64,000 bases of DNA from Nitrosomonas ureae (GTDB lineage Bacteria; Pseudomonadota; Gammaproteobacteria; Burkholderiales; Nitrosomonadaceae), in the NCBI RefSeq assembly GCF_001455205.1, contig NZ_CP013341.1, positions 744,001-808,000 of the forward strand, given 5' to 3'. This document shows, in pieces, positions 18,476-27,382 of this stretch. Below the pieces are notes generated by a model, which did no database searches, was not told the origin of the DNA, and saw only the letters and a list, made by a program, of their open reading frames with translations. Position 1 is the first letter of the stretch. Every line of letters begins with the position of its first letter. The position numbers and the translations under genes were made by a program.

Positions 18476-19426
18476 ATGTCAGCCATCAACAGCCCTTCTA
18501 TTCCACTCATGACCTATCGCTTTTACTTCGATACGCATCAACCAGTCCGTCTACCTGATTACCCCGGATCAGCCTGGCGAGGTGCTTTTGGCCATGCCTT
18601 GAAAAAAACAGTTTGCGTGATCCGAAATACGCCTTGTCATCAATGCCTGTTGAAACATGCCTGTGCTTATAGCTATATCTTCGAGACTCCACCGCCGAGC
18701 AATACCGAAAAGATGCGCAAATACAACAGTACGCCGCATCCATTTGTTTTTCGCTTCGCTGAAAAACCCACAACAGAGGAATACAGCCTCGATATGAATC
18801 TGTTCGGTCATGGTCAGCGCTTTTTTCCTTATATTATTCACGCCATGCACATGGCGGGACAGGATGGCATCGGGGGGAACCGGCAGCCGTTTCGCTTGAA
18901 CAGGATTGACGCGATTGATTTTCAGGGCCCGCCTATCACGGTTTATCAGGAAGCGGAATTACGCAACCAGTCGCCGCTGCAAAGCCCATCGCCGCCTCAA
19001 ATGCCGGAAAAAATCAACATCACTTTTCATTCGCCGGTGCGTATCAAGCAAGACAATAAAAATCTTGGCGACAATCATTTCAACTTCGGCGCGCTGTTCG
19101 GTTCCTTATTGCGGCGTATTTCAATGATCTGCTACTTTCACACCGACACGCCATTGGAAACGGATTTTGCCGAACTAGCCGCCGCTGCCCGGAACATCCA
19201 ATTCAGTACGCAAAATCTCCATTGGTACGATTGGACCCGCTATTCCTCGCGCCAGCAAACCGAAATGCAAATGGGGGGGGTGCTGGGCAGTGTCAGCCTG
19301 GACATGCAAGGTCTGGGCGATTTCTGGCCCTACCTTTGGCTCGGACAATGGACGCATGTCGGCAAGGGCACCAGCATGGGCATGGGTGCCTACACGATTG
19401 ATTTCACAAGCTTGTTGGATACCTGA
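18476..19426 (+). CDS. cas6: Cas6 pre-crRNA endoribonuclease
   Basis: Processes the array transcript into crRNAs for the Csm complex. The 316-residue RAMP protein matches the PF10040-type Cas6. It has an N-terminal PGSAWRGAFGHALKK segment, a cysteine cluster at Cys47, Cys54, Cys57 and Cys63 (CHQCLLKHAC) and a C-terminal glycine-rich loop, QWTHVGKGTSMGMGAY. AAGGAG precedes the ATG. It opens the effector operon, 209 bp behind the adaptation block, and its base composition is more GC-rich than that block. Confidence 0.9.
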   Translation: MSAINSPSIPLMTYRFYFDTHQPVRLPDYPGSAWRGAFGHALKKTVCVIRNTPCHQCLLKHACAYSYIFETPPPSNTEKMRKYNSTPHPFVFRFAEKPTTEEYSLDMNLFGHGQRFFPYIIHAMHMAGQDGIGGNRQPFRLNRIDAIDFQGPPITVYQEAELRNQSPLQSPSPPQMPEKINITFHSPVRIKQDNKNLGDNHFNFGALFGSLLRRISMICYFHTDTPLETDFAELAAAARNIQFSTQNLHWYDWTRYSSRQQTEMQMGGVLGSVSLDMQGLGDFWPYLWLGQWTHVGKGTSMGMGAYTIDFTSLLDT

Positions 19427-19455
19427 TTTTTAAATAAAAAGACTATACTGACGCA

Positions 19456-20565
19456 ATGGACACGCAATCCATCTTACTGGCTGTAACCGGGCTGACTCCG
19501 CAGGTTGTCACCGAAACCTTGTATGCCCTGAATGATCAGGGCGAACAACTGCCGTCCGCCGTTCATATCCTGACCACAGCGGAAGGCATTCAGCACGCCA
19601 GACTGACGCTGATCAATGATGGCTGGCTGGCGCGTTTCTGCCGGGACTATCATCTTAAGCAACCGGAATTTACAGTAGCCAGTATCCATGTTCTGCGGCA
19701 AGCCAATGGCGAACCACTCGCCGACATCCGAACACAGGCCGACAATCGGGCCATGGCCGATGCCATTACCGAATGGATCAGGACTTTTACCGCCGACCCG
19801 CATACCGATTTACATGTATCGATTGCGGGTGGCCGAAAAACTATGGGTTTTTACGCGGGTTACGCCTTGTCACTGTACGGCCGCGCCAGAGACCGGCTCA
19901 GTCATGTGCTGGTATCGCCTGATTATGAGTCGCACCCGCAGTTTTATTACCCGACGCCGTATTCGCACGTCATCTACGGCAACGATCCCAGCCGCAAGCC
20001 GCTGGATACGCAAAATGCAGAAGTCATGCTGGCCGACATCGCCTTCGTGCGCCTGCGGCATGGGCTCGATCAGGCTTTACTGGAAGGTAAAGCGAGTTTC
20101 AGCCAGTCGGTGGCAGCCGCGCAACAGGCGCTCGGCCCGCCGCACCTGATCATCAATCCGAAACCCCGCCAGTTCATTGCGCACGGCAAGCCGGTCAAAC
20201 TCAGCCCAGCCGATCTGGCATTTTATCTGTGGCTGCTCGATCGCCAGCAAACCGGCCTTCCTGCACCAAGCTGTCCCAGTGACGGCGCGCCGGACGAAAT
20301 GTATGCAAGCCAGTTTCTACAGAACTACCGCCGAATCAACGGCGAACTCGGCGGTGCCGACCGCACTATCGATACTTTGAAGGATGGTATGAGTAAAACC
20401 TTTTTCGAGCAGCGCAAATCCAGAATCAATAAAATGCTGACACAAACTCTGGCTTACGCCGCGCAACCGTATTTGATTGCGCCGGAAGGGAAGCGGCCGA
20501 GGACGCAGTATCGAATTACACTGGAACACAATCAAATTGAAATTCAACAGGAGATCATTGGATGA
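19456..20565 (+). CDS. NE0113-family CARF protein (TIGR02584; Csm6-like/ring-nuclease type)
   Basis: A CRISPR-associated Rossmann-fold sensor of cyclic oligoadenylate. The N-terminal CARF domain shows LLAVTGLTPQVVTETLYAL (residues 7-25) and the second ligand-loop motif SIAGGRKTMGFYAG (122-135), the signature of the NE0113 family first named in Nitrosomonas europaea. A helical C-terminal region (from about 190) follows; no HEPN R-x4-6-H motif was convincing. It may therefore be a ring nuclease that switches off the signal rather than an effector. The stop overlaps the cas10 start (ATGA), so its dosage is linked to Cas10. Confidence 0.8.
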   Translation: MDTQSILLAVTGLTPQVVTETLYALNDQGEQLPSAVHILTTAEGIQHARLTLINDGWLARFCRDYHLKQPEFTVASIHVLRQANGEPLADIRTQADNRAMADAITEWIRTFTADPHTDLHVSIAGGRKTMGFYAGYALSLYGRARDRLSHVLVSPDYESHPQFYYPTPYSHVIYGNDPSRKPLDTQNAEVMLADIAFVRLRHGLDQALLEGKASFSQSVAAAQQALGPPHLIINPKPRQFIAHGKPVKLSPADLAFYLWLLDRQQTGLPAPSCPSDGAPDEMYASQFLQNYRRINGELGGADRTIDTLKDGMSKTFFEQRKSRINKMLTQTLAYAAQPYLIAPEGKRPRTQYRITLEHNQIEIQQEIIG

Positions 20566-23258
20566 GTATGAGTTCTTTGCTGGAACAATCCAGCCGCATT
20601 GCCCTGGCGGCGTTTTTGCATGATCTCGGCAAGTTTGCCGAGCGGGCAAGAATATCCAATAACCAGGAAGCTATAGAAGCGAACAAACATCTGTATTGTC
20701 CCAGGCAGAAAAAATTTGCTGACGACAAAAATGTTCGATTTACCCATGTTCATGCCGCCTATACCGGCTTGGCGATGGACTTGATCGAAGATTATTTGCC
20801 CGATTTAACCGGCACTGATTTCGCGCCTTTCGGTTCCTGGAAAACCAAAGATGCCGACGATTCGTTTATCAACGCTGCTGCAATGCACCATAAGCCAACA
20901 ACATTTCTGCAATGGATCATCGCCACAGCAGACCGGGTTGCCTCGGGTTTTGATCGTGAGGAGTTCGAGCAATACAACCAGGCCGAAGAAGGCACGGCAA
21001 CCGGGAAAAATCATTATACCGCCCGGCAGTTGACGCTATTTGAGCAAATCCACAAAGTAGATTTGGATAAGCAACAATTCGCTTATCGTTATCCGCTCAA
21101 ACCGCTATCGCCGGACAGCATTTTTCCTGTCAGTGCGGGGAATTACGAACACAACGATAAAGATAAAGCCCAGCAGGAATATCTTGCGCTTTGGAATGGA
21201 TTTACCCAAGCGTTGCAGAAAATACCGCAATCGCACCGCAATAACTGGTCACTCTGGCTGGATCATTTCGAAACGGTGTGGGGTGTTTATACCCATGCCA
21301 TCCCATCCGCAACGGCATTCAATGTGCGCCCGGACGTTTCGCTGTACGATCATTCCCGTGTAACTGCCGCGTTGGCGACTGCATTATGGCGTTTCCACCA
21401 CGAAAAAAACCAAACCGATGACAATACTCGCAAGCAACTGAGCGAACAGGCGGAAAGCTGGGATGAGAAAAAATTTTTACTGATCCAAGGCGATTTTTTC
21501 GGTATTCAGGATTTTATCTTCGCCAGCAGCGGCGAAACCAGCAAGCGTGCAGCCAAATTGCTGCGCGGACGATCGTTTTATGTGTCGCTGCTGACCGAAT
21601 GTGCGGCGCTGAAAATGCTGGACGCACTGGATTTGCCAGCTACCAGTCAGGTCATCAACGCAGCTGGTAAATTCATGATTGTCGCGCCAAATACTGACCA
21701 AACCAAAGCTAAATTGCAGCAGGTGCAGAATGAACTCGATCAGTGGTTTCTGTCCCATAGTTTCGGTCAGGCCAGTGTCGGTCTGGCCTGGACGGAAACC
21801 TGCTGCAACGATTTTCGCCGCAAAGCTGGAAATCAAACAAACGAGAGAAGTCCTTACCGTCAGTTGATCGACAAGCTGTTCGCGCAAATGGAAATCAAAA
21901 AATGCCAGCGTTTCGACCTATGTAATAGCGAACGGATCATTTTCGATGGTTTTCTCGACGAATTCGAACACGGTGAGTGCAAAATCGATGGGCGCTCACC
22001 GGCTAAAGTGCAAAAAGATGGCGAATGGATCAGCAAACTGGCCAATGATCAAATCGACGTTGGTTCATGGCTGGTTAAATCCAACAAACAACGCATCCTG
22101 ATCACCCGCGAACAACTGCGGGAAGATAAGAAACTGAGTACCCTGGGTTTGACGATTTTTGGCTATGCCATCAGTTTCACCGACGATGAAAGCGCAAAAG
22201 GTGAATTCGGTGCCGAAGCCAGAAACGGTAATCTGCTGCGTGTTTGGGATTTTTCTTTGCCCAAATCACCCGATCAAGAACTTTGGAACGGTTACGCCCG
22301 CCGCAATATCAACGCCTATGTACCCACTGCGTCGGAAAAAGACTTACTGGAAAAGCAATGGAAAAAATACATTGGCATCGATGAAGAACTTGAAATTGGT
22401 GCCGCCAAAACCCTGAATCATCTGGCTTGTAAGGATCGGCGGCCCCATCCAGACAAAGAAGACAGATGGATCGGCATCAGCGCTTTATCCACTCTGAAAG
22501 GCGATGTCGACAATCTGGGCAATATCTTTCAGTCTGGCCTGGGTGACGATGCCAGCTTCAGCAAAACCGCTGCCCTGTCGCGTCAGCTTAATAACTTCTT
22601 TACTGTTTATCTGCCCTGGCTATGCCAGCGCGAATATCCCGATAGTTACACCGTATTTGCCGGTGGCGATGATTTCTTCCTGATCGGGCCGTGGCTGTCG
22701 CAGATCAAACTGGCCAACGCTATGCGGCAAGCTTTCCAAGATTACGTGGCGCACAATACCGGCGTACACTTTTCCGCAGGTATCAGCACCACCAAGCCCG
22801 GATTGCCGATCAATCAAATCGGCGGCTTGGCGGAACAGGCTTTGGAAGAAGCCAAGGCGCATAATTCTAAGAAAGCCGATAAACCGCCGAAAAATGCCGT
22901 GACCTGTTTCGGACGAACCGTATCCTGGGTTGAGTTTCAAGAATTACTGACGCAGCGTTTGCCGCGACTTCAAAGCCTGGTTGAGGAGAATACTTTGAGT
23001 ACAGGCTACGTCTATGGCTTGCTACATCTGATCGACATGGCAGAGAAAGTCAGCAAAAAACCCGAGAATGCGCTCTGGCACAGTTATTTCGCCTATCGCA
23101 CCGCGCGAATGCTGGAACGCAACAAAAAACTCAACAAAGACCAGCGCAAAGACCGACAAGACGAGCTGGCGGAAGAAATCGCCAGTGCCGGTATCGGAAT
23201 GCATGGTGGCAATTATCGCGTCGCATTGTTTTGTCATCTGTACCAGCAACGTGACTGA
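20562..23258 (+). CDS. csm1: Type III-A Cas10/Csm1 cyclase-nuclease
   Basis: Large subunit of the Csm complex: degrades ssDNA with its HD domain and makes cyclic oligoadenylates with its Palm domain when target RNA is bound. The HD site is FLHDLGKF (His20, Asp21), with a further AMHHKPTTFLQW and IATADRVASG. The cyclase motif GGDD is intact at residues 701-704 (VFAGGDDFFLIG). The length of 898 is at the upper end of the family. Both active sites look competent, which matters because three CARF proteins in this locus depend on the cyclase product. Confidence 0.95.
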   Translation: MSMSSLLEQSSRIALAAFLHDLGKFAERARISNNQEAIEANKHLYCPRQKKFADDKNVRFTHVHAAYTGLAMDLIEDYLPDLTGTDFAPFGSWKTKDADDSFINAAAMHHKPTTFLQWIIATADRVASGFDREEFEQYNQAEEGTATGKNHYTARQLTLFEQIHKVDLDKQQFAYRYPLKPLSPDSIFPVSAGNYEHNDKDKAQQEYLALWNGFTQALQKIPQSHRNNWSLWLDHFETVWGVYTHAIPSATAFNVRPDVSLYDHSRVTAALATALWRFHHEKNQTDDNTRKQLSEQAESWDEKKFLLIQGDFFGIQDFIFASSGETSKRAAKLLRGRSFYVSLLTECAALKMLDALDLPATSQVINAAGKFMIVAPNTDQTKAKLQQVQNELDQWFLSHSFGQASVGLAWTETCCNDFRRKAGNQTNERSPYRQLIDKLFAQMEIKKCQRFDLCNSERIIFDGFLDEFEHGECKIDGRSPAKVQKDGEWISKLANDQIDVGSWLVKSNKQRILITREQLREDKKLSTLGLTIFGYAISFTDDESAKGEFGAEARNGNLLRVWDFSLPKSPDQELWNGYARRNINAYVPTASEKDLLEKQWKKYIGIDEELEIGAAKTLNHLACKDRRPHPDKEDRWIGISALSTLKGDVDNLGNIFQSGLGDDASFSKTAALSRQLNNFFTVYLPWLCQREYPDSYTVFAGGDDFFLIGPWLSQIKLANAMRQAFQDYVAHNTGVHFSAGISTTKPGLPINQIGGLAEQALEEAKAHNSKKADKPPKNAVTCFGRTVSWVEFQELLTQRLPRLQSLVEENTLSTGYVYGLLHLIDMAEKVSKKPENALWHSYFAYRTARMLERNKKLNKDQRKDRQDELAEEIASAGIGMHGGNYRVALFCHLYQQRD

Positions 23259-23316
23259 TGCAGCTTGTAAGAGCGTTATTCCCGCAGTCTGATTAAAATT
23301 ACAAAGGAGAATTTCG

Positions 23317-23763
23317 ATGACATACCAATCGCAATCAAGAACTGGCCAGAACCGGGGCGGATACGAGGATAGGCAGCCGACGCCTATCGACACTTCAAAA
23401 GTATTGTTTAAAAACATCGCTTCTGATTTATTCGATGACGTTGCCAGAAAAGCAGCCGAAAAGATCGCCGAAAACAAAAACAGCAACAAACCGACGCAAC
23501 TTCGCCGTTTTTACGATGAAATCGTCATGTGGGAGAACAAAGCCAGCCTCAATCCAAGCAAATTCCCAGAATATCTGCCATTCGTCCGTATGATCAATGC
23601 CAAAGCGGCTTATGCGCGGGGAAGAAAGCTGATCGATGACAACTATGTCAAGTTGATAGCTGATTGTCTGAAACAAGTGGAAACAACCAATGATTTGCGC
23701 CACTTCAAACTGTTCATGGAAGCCTTTATGGGCTTTTACAAAGAAAAAAGACCCAAAGATTAA
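23317..23763 (+). CDS. csm2: Csm2 small subunit of the type III-A complex
   Basis: 148-residue helical protein whose position between csm1 and csm3 identifies it. The middle reads LRRFYDEIVMWENKA, and the end RHFKLFMEAFMGFYKEKRP, both usual for Csm2. An N-terminal polar tail rich in Gln/Arg/Gly precedes the helices. AAAGGAG lies ahead of the ATG. Csm2 copies form the inner filament that contacts target RNA between Csm3 subunits. Confidence 0.88.
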   Translation: MTYQSQSRTGQNRGGYEDRQPTPIDTSKVLFKNIASDLFDDVARKAAEKIAENKNSNKPTQLRRFYDEIVMWENKASLNPSKFPEYLPFVRMINAKAAYARGRKLIDDNYVKLIADCLKQVETTNDLRHFKLFMEAFMGFYKEKRPKD

Positions 23764-23773
23764 GGAGCCAGAA

Positions 23774-24481
23774 ATGCAACTCACTAAAATCCAAAAACTC
23801 ACCGGACAAATCGAACTCCTGAGTGGCCTGCACATCGGCAGCGGCAACACCGAAATTCACATCGGCGGTACCGACAATCCGGTGATCAAAAACCCGATTA
23901 CTCAAGAGCCTTACATTCCCGGCTCCAGCATTAAAGGCAAAATGCGCAGTTTGCTGGAATGGCATTTGGGCGTGGTCGAAATTACCCAGGGCCAGCCATT
24001 GAGCTTCAAACACCTGAACGATATAAATAATGGCGTTAAAGAAAAGGCTGAAAATTTGATTCGCTTGTTTGGCGGTGCACCTGACAGCAACAATAACGAT
24101 GATCTGGTAAAGAAAATCGGCCCCAGCCGCTTGTCGTTCTGGGATTGTCCGCTCGACCCTAAATGGGTTACGGAGATGAATGAGAAAAATCTGCTACTTA
24201 CCGAAACCAAAATGGAAAACATGATTGACCGCATCCGTGGCGTAGCCGAACATCCTCGCAACACCGAGCGCGTCCCGGCTACCGCGAAATTCGATTTCAA
24301 TCTGACCATCCGCGTCCATGACAACGAGGATTTATTAGATACCGTGTTGCAGGGTTTGAAACTCTTGGAATTAACCGGTTTGGGCGGTTCCGGTTCGCGC
24401 GGTTACGGCAAAATCAGATTCACTGGCTTGAAATTGGACGATCAATCCGTTCAGGACAAACTTGAAACGATTAACCCCTAG
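23774..24481 (+). CDS. csm3: Csm3 backbone RAMP and target-RNA nuclease
   Basis: Backbone subunit that cuts target RNA at six-nucleotide intervals. The start at 23774 (MQLTKIQKLTG) follows AAGGAG; an upstream extension would run back into csm2. The catalytic Asp is Asp34 in HIGGTDNPVIKNP, followed by YIPGSSIKGKMRSLLEW, the RAMP signature. The C-terminal glycine-rich loop is LGGSGSRGYGKIRF. 235 residues is usual. The presence of Asp34 suggests RNA cleavage is intact. Confidence 0.94.
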   Translation: MQLTKIQKLTGQIELLSGLHIGSGNTEIHIGGTDNPVIKNPITQEPYIPGSSIKGKMRSLLEWHLGVVEITQGQPLSFKHLNDINNGVKEKAENLIRLFGGAPDSNNNDDLVKKIGPSRLSFWDCPLDPKWVTEMNEKNLLLTETKMENMIDRIRGVAEHPRNTERVPATAKFDFNLTIRVHDNEDLLDTVLQGLKLLELTGLGGSGSRGYGKIRFTGLKLDDQSVQDKLETINP

Positions 24482-24491
24482 GGGAGGCAAG

Positions 24492-24671
24492 ATGAAACCG
24501 ATACGCAAAATTTACCAGGATGCACCCGACAGCATTGATATACCGGAAGAATTGCGTCACCAGCCTGTGGAAATCATAATCTGGCCCCTGACCCAAGCGG
24601 AATGGTCAGAGTTAAATCTATCAACGCGCCACACTGGAAAGCGAGATGAAAACTTATCGAATCACGCTTAA
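24492..24671 (+). CDS. Small ORF between csm3 and csm4, antitoxin-like N-terminus
   Basis: 59 codons beginning MKPIRKIYQDAPDSIDIPEE, with GGGGAGG seven bases upstream, an excellent ribosome site. Its end overlaps csm4 by 26 bases. The IYQDAPDSIDIPEELRHQPV pattern recalls short antitoxin-like proteins that occur singly or beside PIN-type toxins, though no toxin is here. A perfect 10-bp palindrome CCCCTAGGGG (24475-24484) covers the csm3 stop and the ribosome site, so translation may be masked. It is not a standard type III-A component. Alternatives are a decayed insertion or a translational coupler for csm4. Confidence 0.55.
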   Translation: MKPIRKIYQDAPDSIDIPEELRHQPVEIIIWPLTQAEWSELNLSTRHTGKRDENLSNHA

Positions 24672-25596
24672 TCTGGAATCGGCTTTCGCCACCCCGTTGA
24701 AAGGTGATGCCCTGTTCGGCCAACTATGCTGGGCGATCAGAAACCGGTTGGGTGAAAACCGTTTGACCGGACTGTTGGACGGCTATACGCGCGGTCAGCC
24801 TTTTGCCGTAGTATCGGATGCCTTTCCACAAGACTATTTGCCGCTGCCGAAACTGCCCGGTCGTTTTTACGATAAGATTGATGGCATAGACAGGAAAGCC
24901 ATTAAAAAACGCTGCTGGCTGCCGGAAGAAGCTGCGAGCGTGCCGGTAACACAATGGCTGGTACAGGCAAAAACGGTGTCAGACGTTATCGGCCAGGTTA
25001 AAAACCTCAGTGAAAAACACCCGCAACCGCACAACACCATCAACCGCCAGACTCATACTACCGGTGAAGGCGGTTTTGCGCCCTATAGCATCGAGCAGGA
25101 ATGGTTTGTACCCGATATAGCTTGGTCAATTTACTTGCTGCTCGACACCGATCGCTTAAGCTTGGATGACTGCCGGCAATGCCTGGAAGACATCGGCAAC
25201 ATTGGCTTTGGCCGCGACGCCAGTATCGGTCTGGGCAAATTTTCGGTAATCGGGTTTGCGGAAACTACGCTACCCGGTCAAGCCGGAGCCAACGCCTGCC
25301 TGACACTAGCCCCATGCGCACCGCAAGGACTGGGCTTTGACGGTAAAAACAGCTTTTATCAATTGTTCACCCGCTTCGGCCGTCATGGCGATATCGCGGT
25401 GCATCAGGAAGGCAAACCCTTCAAAAACCCGGTGCTGCTGGCGCAGACCGCCGCCGTGTTTGCTGCCCAACCATCTGCATCCGGCTTTATCGGCCAGGGC
25501 ATCGGTGGTAACGGTAAATTGTCGAAAACGCTGTCCGCCACTGTGCATCAGGGCTATGCACCCGGCATCGCCATTCATCTCCAGGAAAGAATATGA
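24646..25596 (+). CDS. csm4: Csm4 RAMP subunit
   Basis: Binds the 5' handle of crRNA next to Cas10. The N-terminus MKTYRITLNLESAFATPLKG and DALFGQLCWAIRNRLGE are typical Csm4 features. The C-terminal half has GNIGFGRDASIGLGKFSVIG, a RAMP glycine-rich loop. 316 residues is normal. It overlaps the upstream small ORF and overlaps csm5 by four bases, so the csm3-csm5 section is translated as a coupled unit. Confidence 0.93.
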   Translation: MKTYRITLNLESAFATPLKGDALFGQLCWAIRNRLGENRLTGLLDGYTRGQPFAVVSDAFPQDYLPLPKLPGRFYDKIDGIDRKAIKKRCWLPEEAASVPVTQWLVQAKTVSDVIGQVKNLSEKHPQPHNTINRQTHTTGEGGFAPYSIEQEWFVPDIAWSIYLLLDTDRLSLDDCRQCLEDIGNIGFGRDASIGLGKFSVIGFAETTLPGQAGANACLTLAPCAPQGLGFDGKNSFYQLFTRFGRHGDIAVHQEGKPFKNPVLLAQTAAVFAAQPSASGFIGQGIGGNGKLSKTLSATVHQGYAPGIAIHLQERI

Positions 25597-27308
25597 GCGA
25601 TTTTTTACAACACTACACCCTGACTTACACGCCTTTGTCGCCCATTCATATCGGTACCGGCGATAGTTACGAGCCCACCAACTATGTTATCGACAATGGT
25701 ACGTTGTACGAATTCGACACCGGCGGCGCTTTGACGGCCTTGACCGAAACCGACCGCAACGAACTGAACAGAATCGTCAATGCCCGCGCCAGCGAGGACA
25801 TGCTGAAAGCCGTGCAGCGCTTTTTTTACGAGCGTCGCGATAGACTCAAACCCTGGGCGATCAATACGATGCCAGTATTGGATGGAGTGGCAAATTATTA
25901 CGCCGAGCGTATTGGACAAACTGACAACCATAAAGGCGGTGGCAACCAAAAGTTCAACAAACTGGAAATCGACCGGACCGCTTACAACCCGATCAACCGG
26001 CATCCGGTATTGTTCGGTTCGTCAATTAAAGGTGCGATACGCACAGCGTTGCTCAGCCAAGTCAACGGTAAACAAGCACTGTCCCAGCAAGATGCGGAAA
26101 AGTTTAATTTGGAAAATCTGTCACCTTACGAGCGTAAACAACGCGAACGCGAGCAAAAAAACATTTTTCCCAGGCTCAACCAAACGCTGTTTCAATTCAG
26201 TGCAGGCAAATTCGAACTTGATCCGTTGCGGTTATTGCAATTTGCTGACGCCGCGTGGAATGATTGTGATGGATTACCTACGGCTCAAATTTTGGTGAGC
26301 GTCAATCGCAAAAAGGAATTGAAGCGCGATAAACACGGCAACGAAATCTTTGGTCAGGCGGAAAAAAACGAAAATCTTTGCAAATTACTGGAGTCAGTTC
26401 CGGCATGGCGTTATCGGGCGTTTTCAGGGGCTTTGAATTTACAAACCACCGTCGGTGTGATGAGCAAAGAAAAACTACCGAATGAAAATCTGTTATTCAA
26501 CATCAGGCAAATAGCCGCCTATTGTAATGATCACTACAAACCTATTCTGGAATCAGAAATAGAAGTCATGCGTGAGCGCGGCTTTCTGGATAGCGAATGG
26601 GACAAGAATATGCAGGCACTGCTAAGTAACCTATCAGCCAAATCAATCAGCGAGCGGGTTTTTTTACTACGTGTTGGTCGGCATTCCGGAGCCGAGGCCG
26701 TCACCATCGAAGGCGTGCGCCATATTAAAATCATGAAAGGCAATCCCGAGTACCAATCGAAAACCAAAACCCTCTGGCTGGCTGCCAATGATCCCAAACA
26801 GCGCACCGGCTTGTTTCCCTTCGGCTGGTTGCTGGTCGAAGTCCACCCTAGCAACACACCAGTCAATGACTGGACGGAACTGGCCGAGCTCTGCCGCAGT
26901 CAGCACGCGCAGGCAATGCAATGGGCTGAGAAACGTGCCGCAGAACGTCTGGCGACAGAACAGCACCGGGAGCAGCAAGCGATTGAGCGGCAGCGCCTCC
27001 TGGAAGAGGAACAAGCCCGGATTGCCGAGCAGCAGGCCGAAGAACAACGCCGCGCCGCCCTAACGCCGCAACAACTGCAAATCGAAACCCTGCGCCAGCA
27101 GTTTGAGCAAAAACAGGCCAACAAAGTACGCGAGCAGATTAGCGGACAGCTCTACGGCGATTTACGCAGGTTGATCGAACAGGCCGCTGATTGGCCTGAT
27201 GAAGCCAGATTAGAGCTTTCAGCCGTGGCAAAAAATATCGTGCAATTTATTGGCGCTGCGGACAATAAAAAAGCTAAGGAGCTGATAAAAACCTTGCTAA
27301 TGCATTAG
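25593..27308 (+). CDS. csm5: Csm5 RAMP subunit with C-terminal coiled-coil extension
   Basis: Caps the crRNA 3' end of the Csm filament. The N-terminal RAMP region is clear: YTPLSPIHIGTGDSYEPTNY and HPVLFGSSIKGAIRTALLSQ. The 571 residues greatly exceed the usual 350-400. The surplus begins about residue 435 with a Gln/Glu/Arg/Ala-rich predicted coiled coil (to about 510), followed by a short helical domain, LYGDLRRLIEQAADWPDEAR. The extension is in frame with no sign of a broken stop. It might recruit a host nuclease or another subunit, but that is guesswork. Confidence 0.9.
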   Translation: MSDFLQHYTLTYTPLSPIHIGTGDSYEPTNYVIDNGTLYEFDTGGALTALTETDRNELNRIVNARASEDMLKAVQRFFYERRDRLKPWAINTMPVLDGVANYYAERIGQTDNHKGGGNQKFNKLEIDRTAYNPINRHPVLFGSSIKGAIRTALLSQVNGKQALSQQDAEKFNLENLSPYERKQREREQKNIFPRLNQTLFQFSAGKFELDPLRLLQFADAAWNDCDGLPTAQILVSVNRKKELKRDKHGNEIFGQAEKNENLCKLLESVPAWRYRAFSGALNLQTTVGVMSKEKLPNENLLFNIRQIAAYCNDHYKPILESEIEVMRERGFLDSEWDKNMQALLSNLSAKSISERVFLLRVGRHSGAEAVTIEGVRHIKIMKGNPEYQSKTKTLWLAANDPKQRTGLFPFGWLLVEVHPSNTPVNDWTELAELCRSQHAQAMQWAEKRAAERLATEQHREQQAIERQRLLEEEQARIAEQQAEEQRRAALTPQQLQIETLRQQFEQKQANKVREQISGQLYGDLRRLIEQAADWPDEARLELSAVAKNIVQFIGAADNKKAKELIKTLLMH

Positions 27309-27382
27309 CAATTTCAAGCTGACAAACCGGTTGAAAGTATCCAGAATGAATAATATTCTAAATAATCCAATAGATTAGCCTC

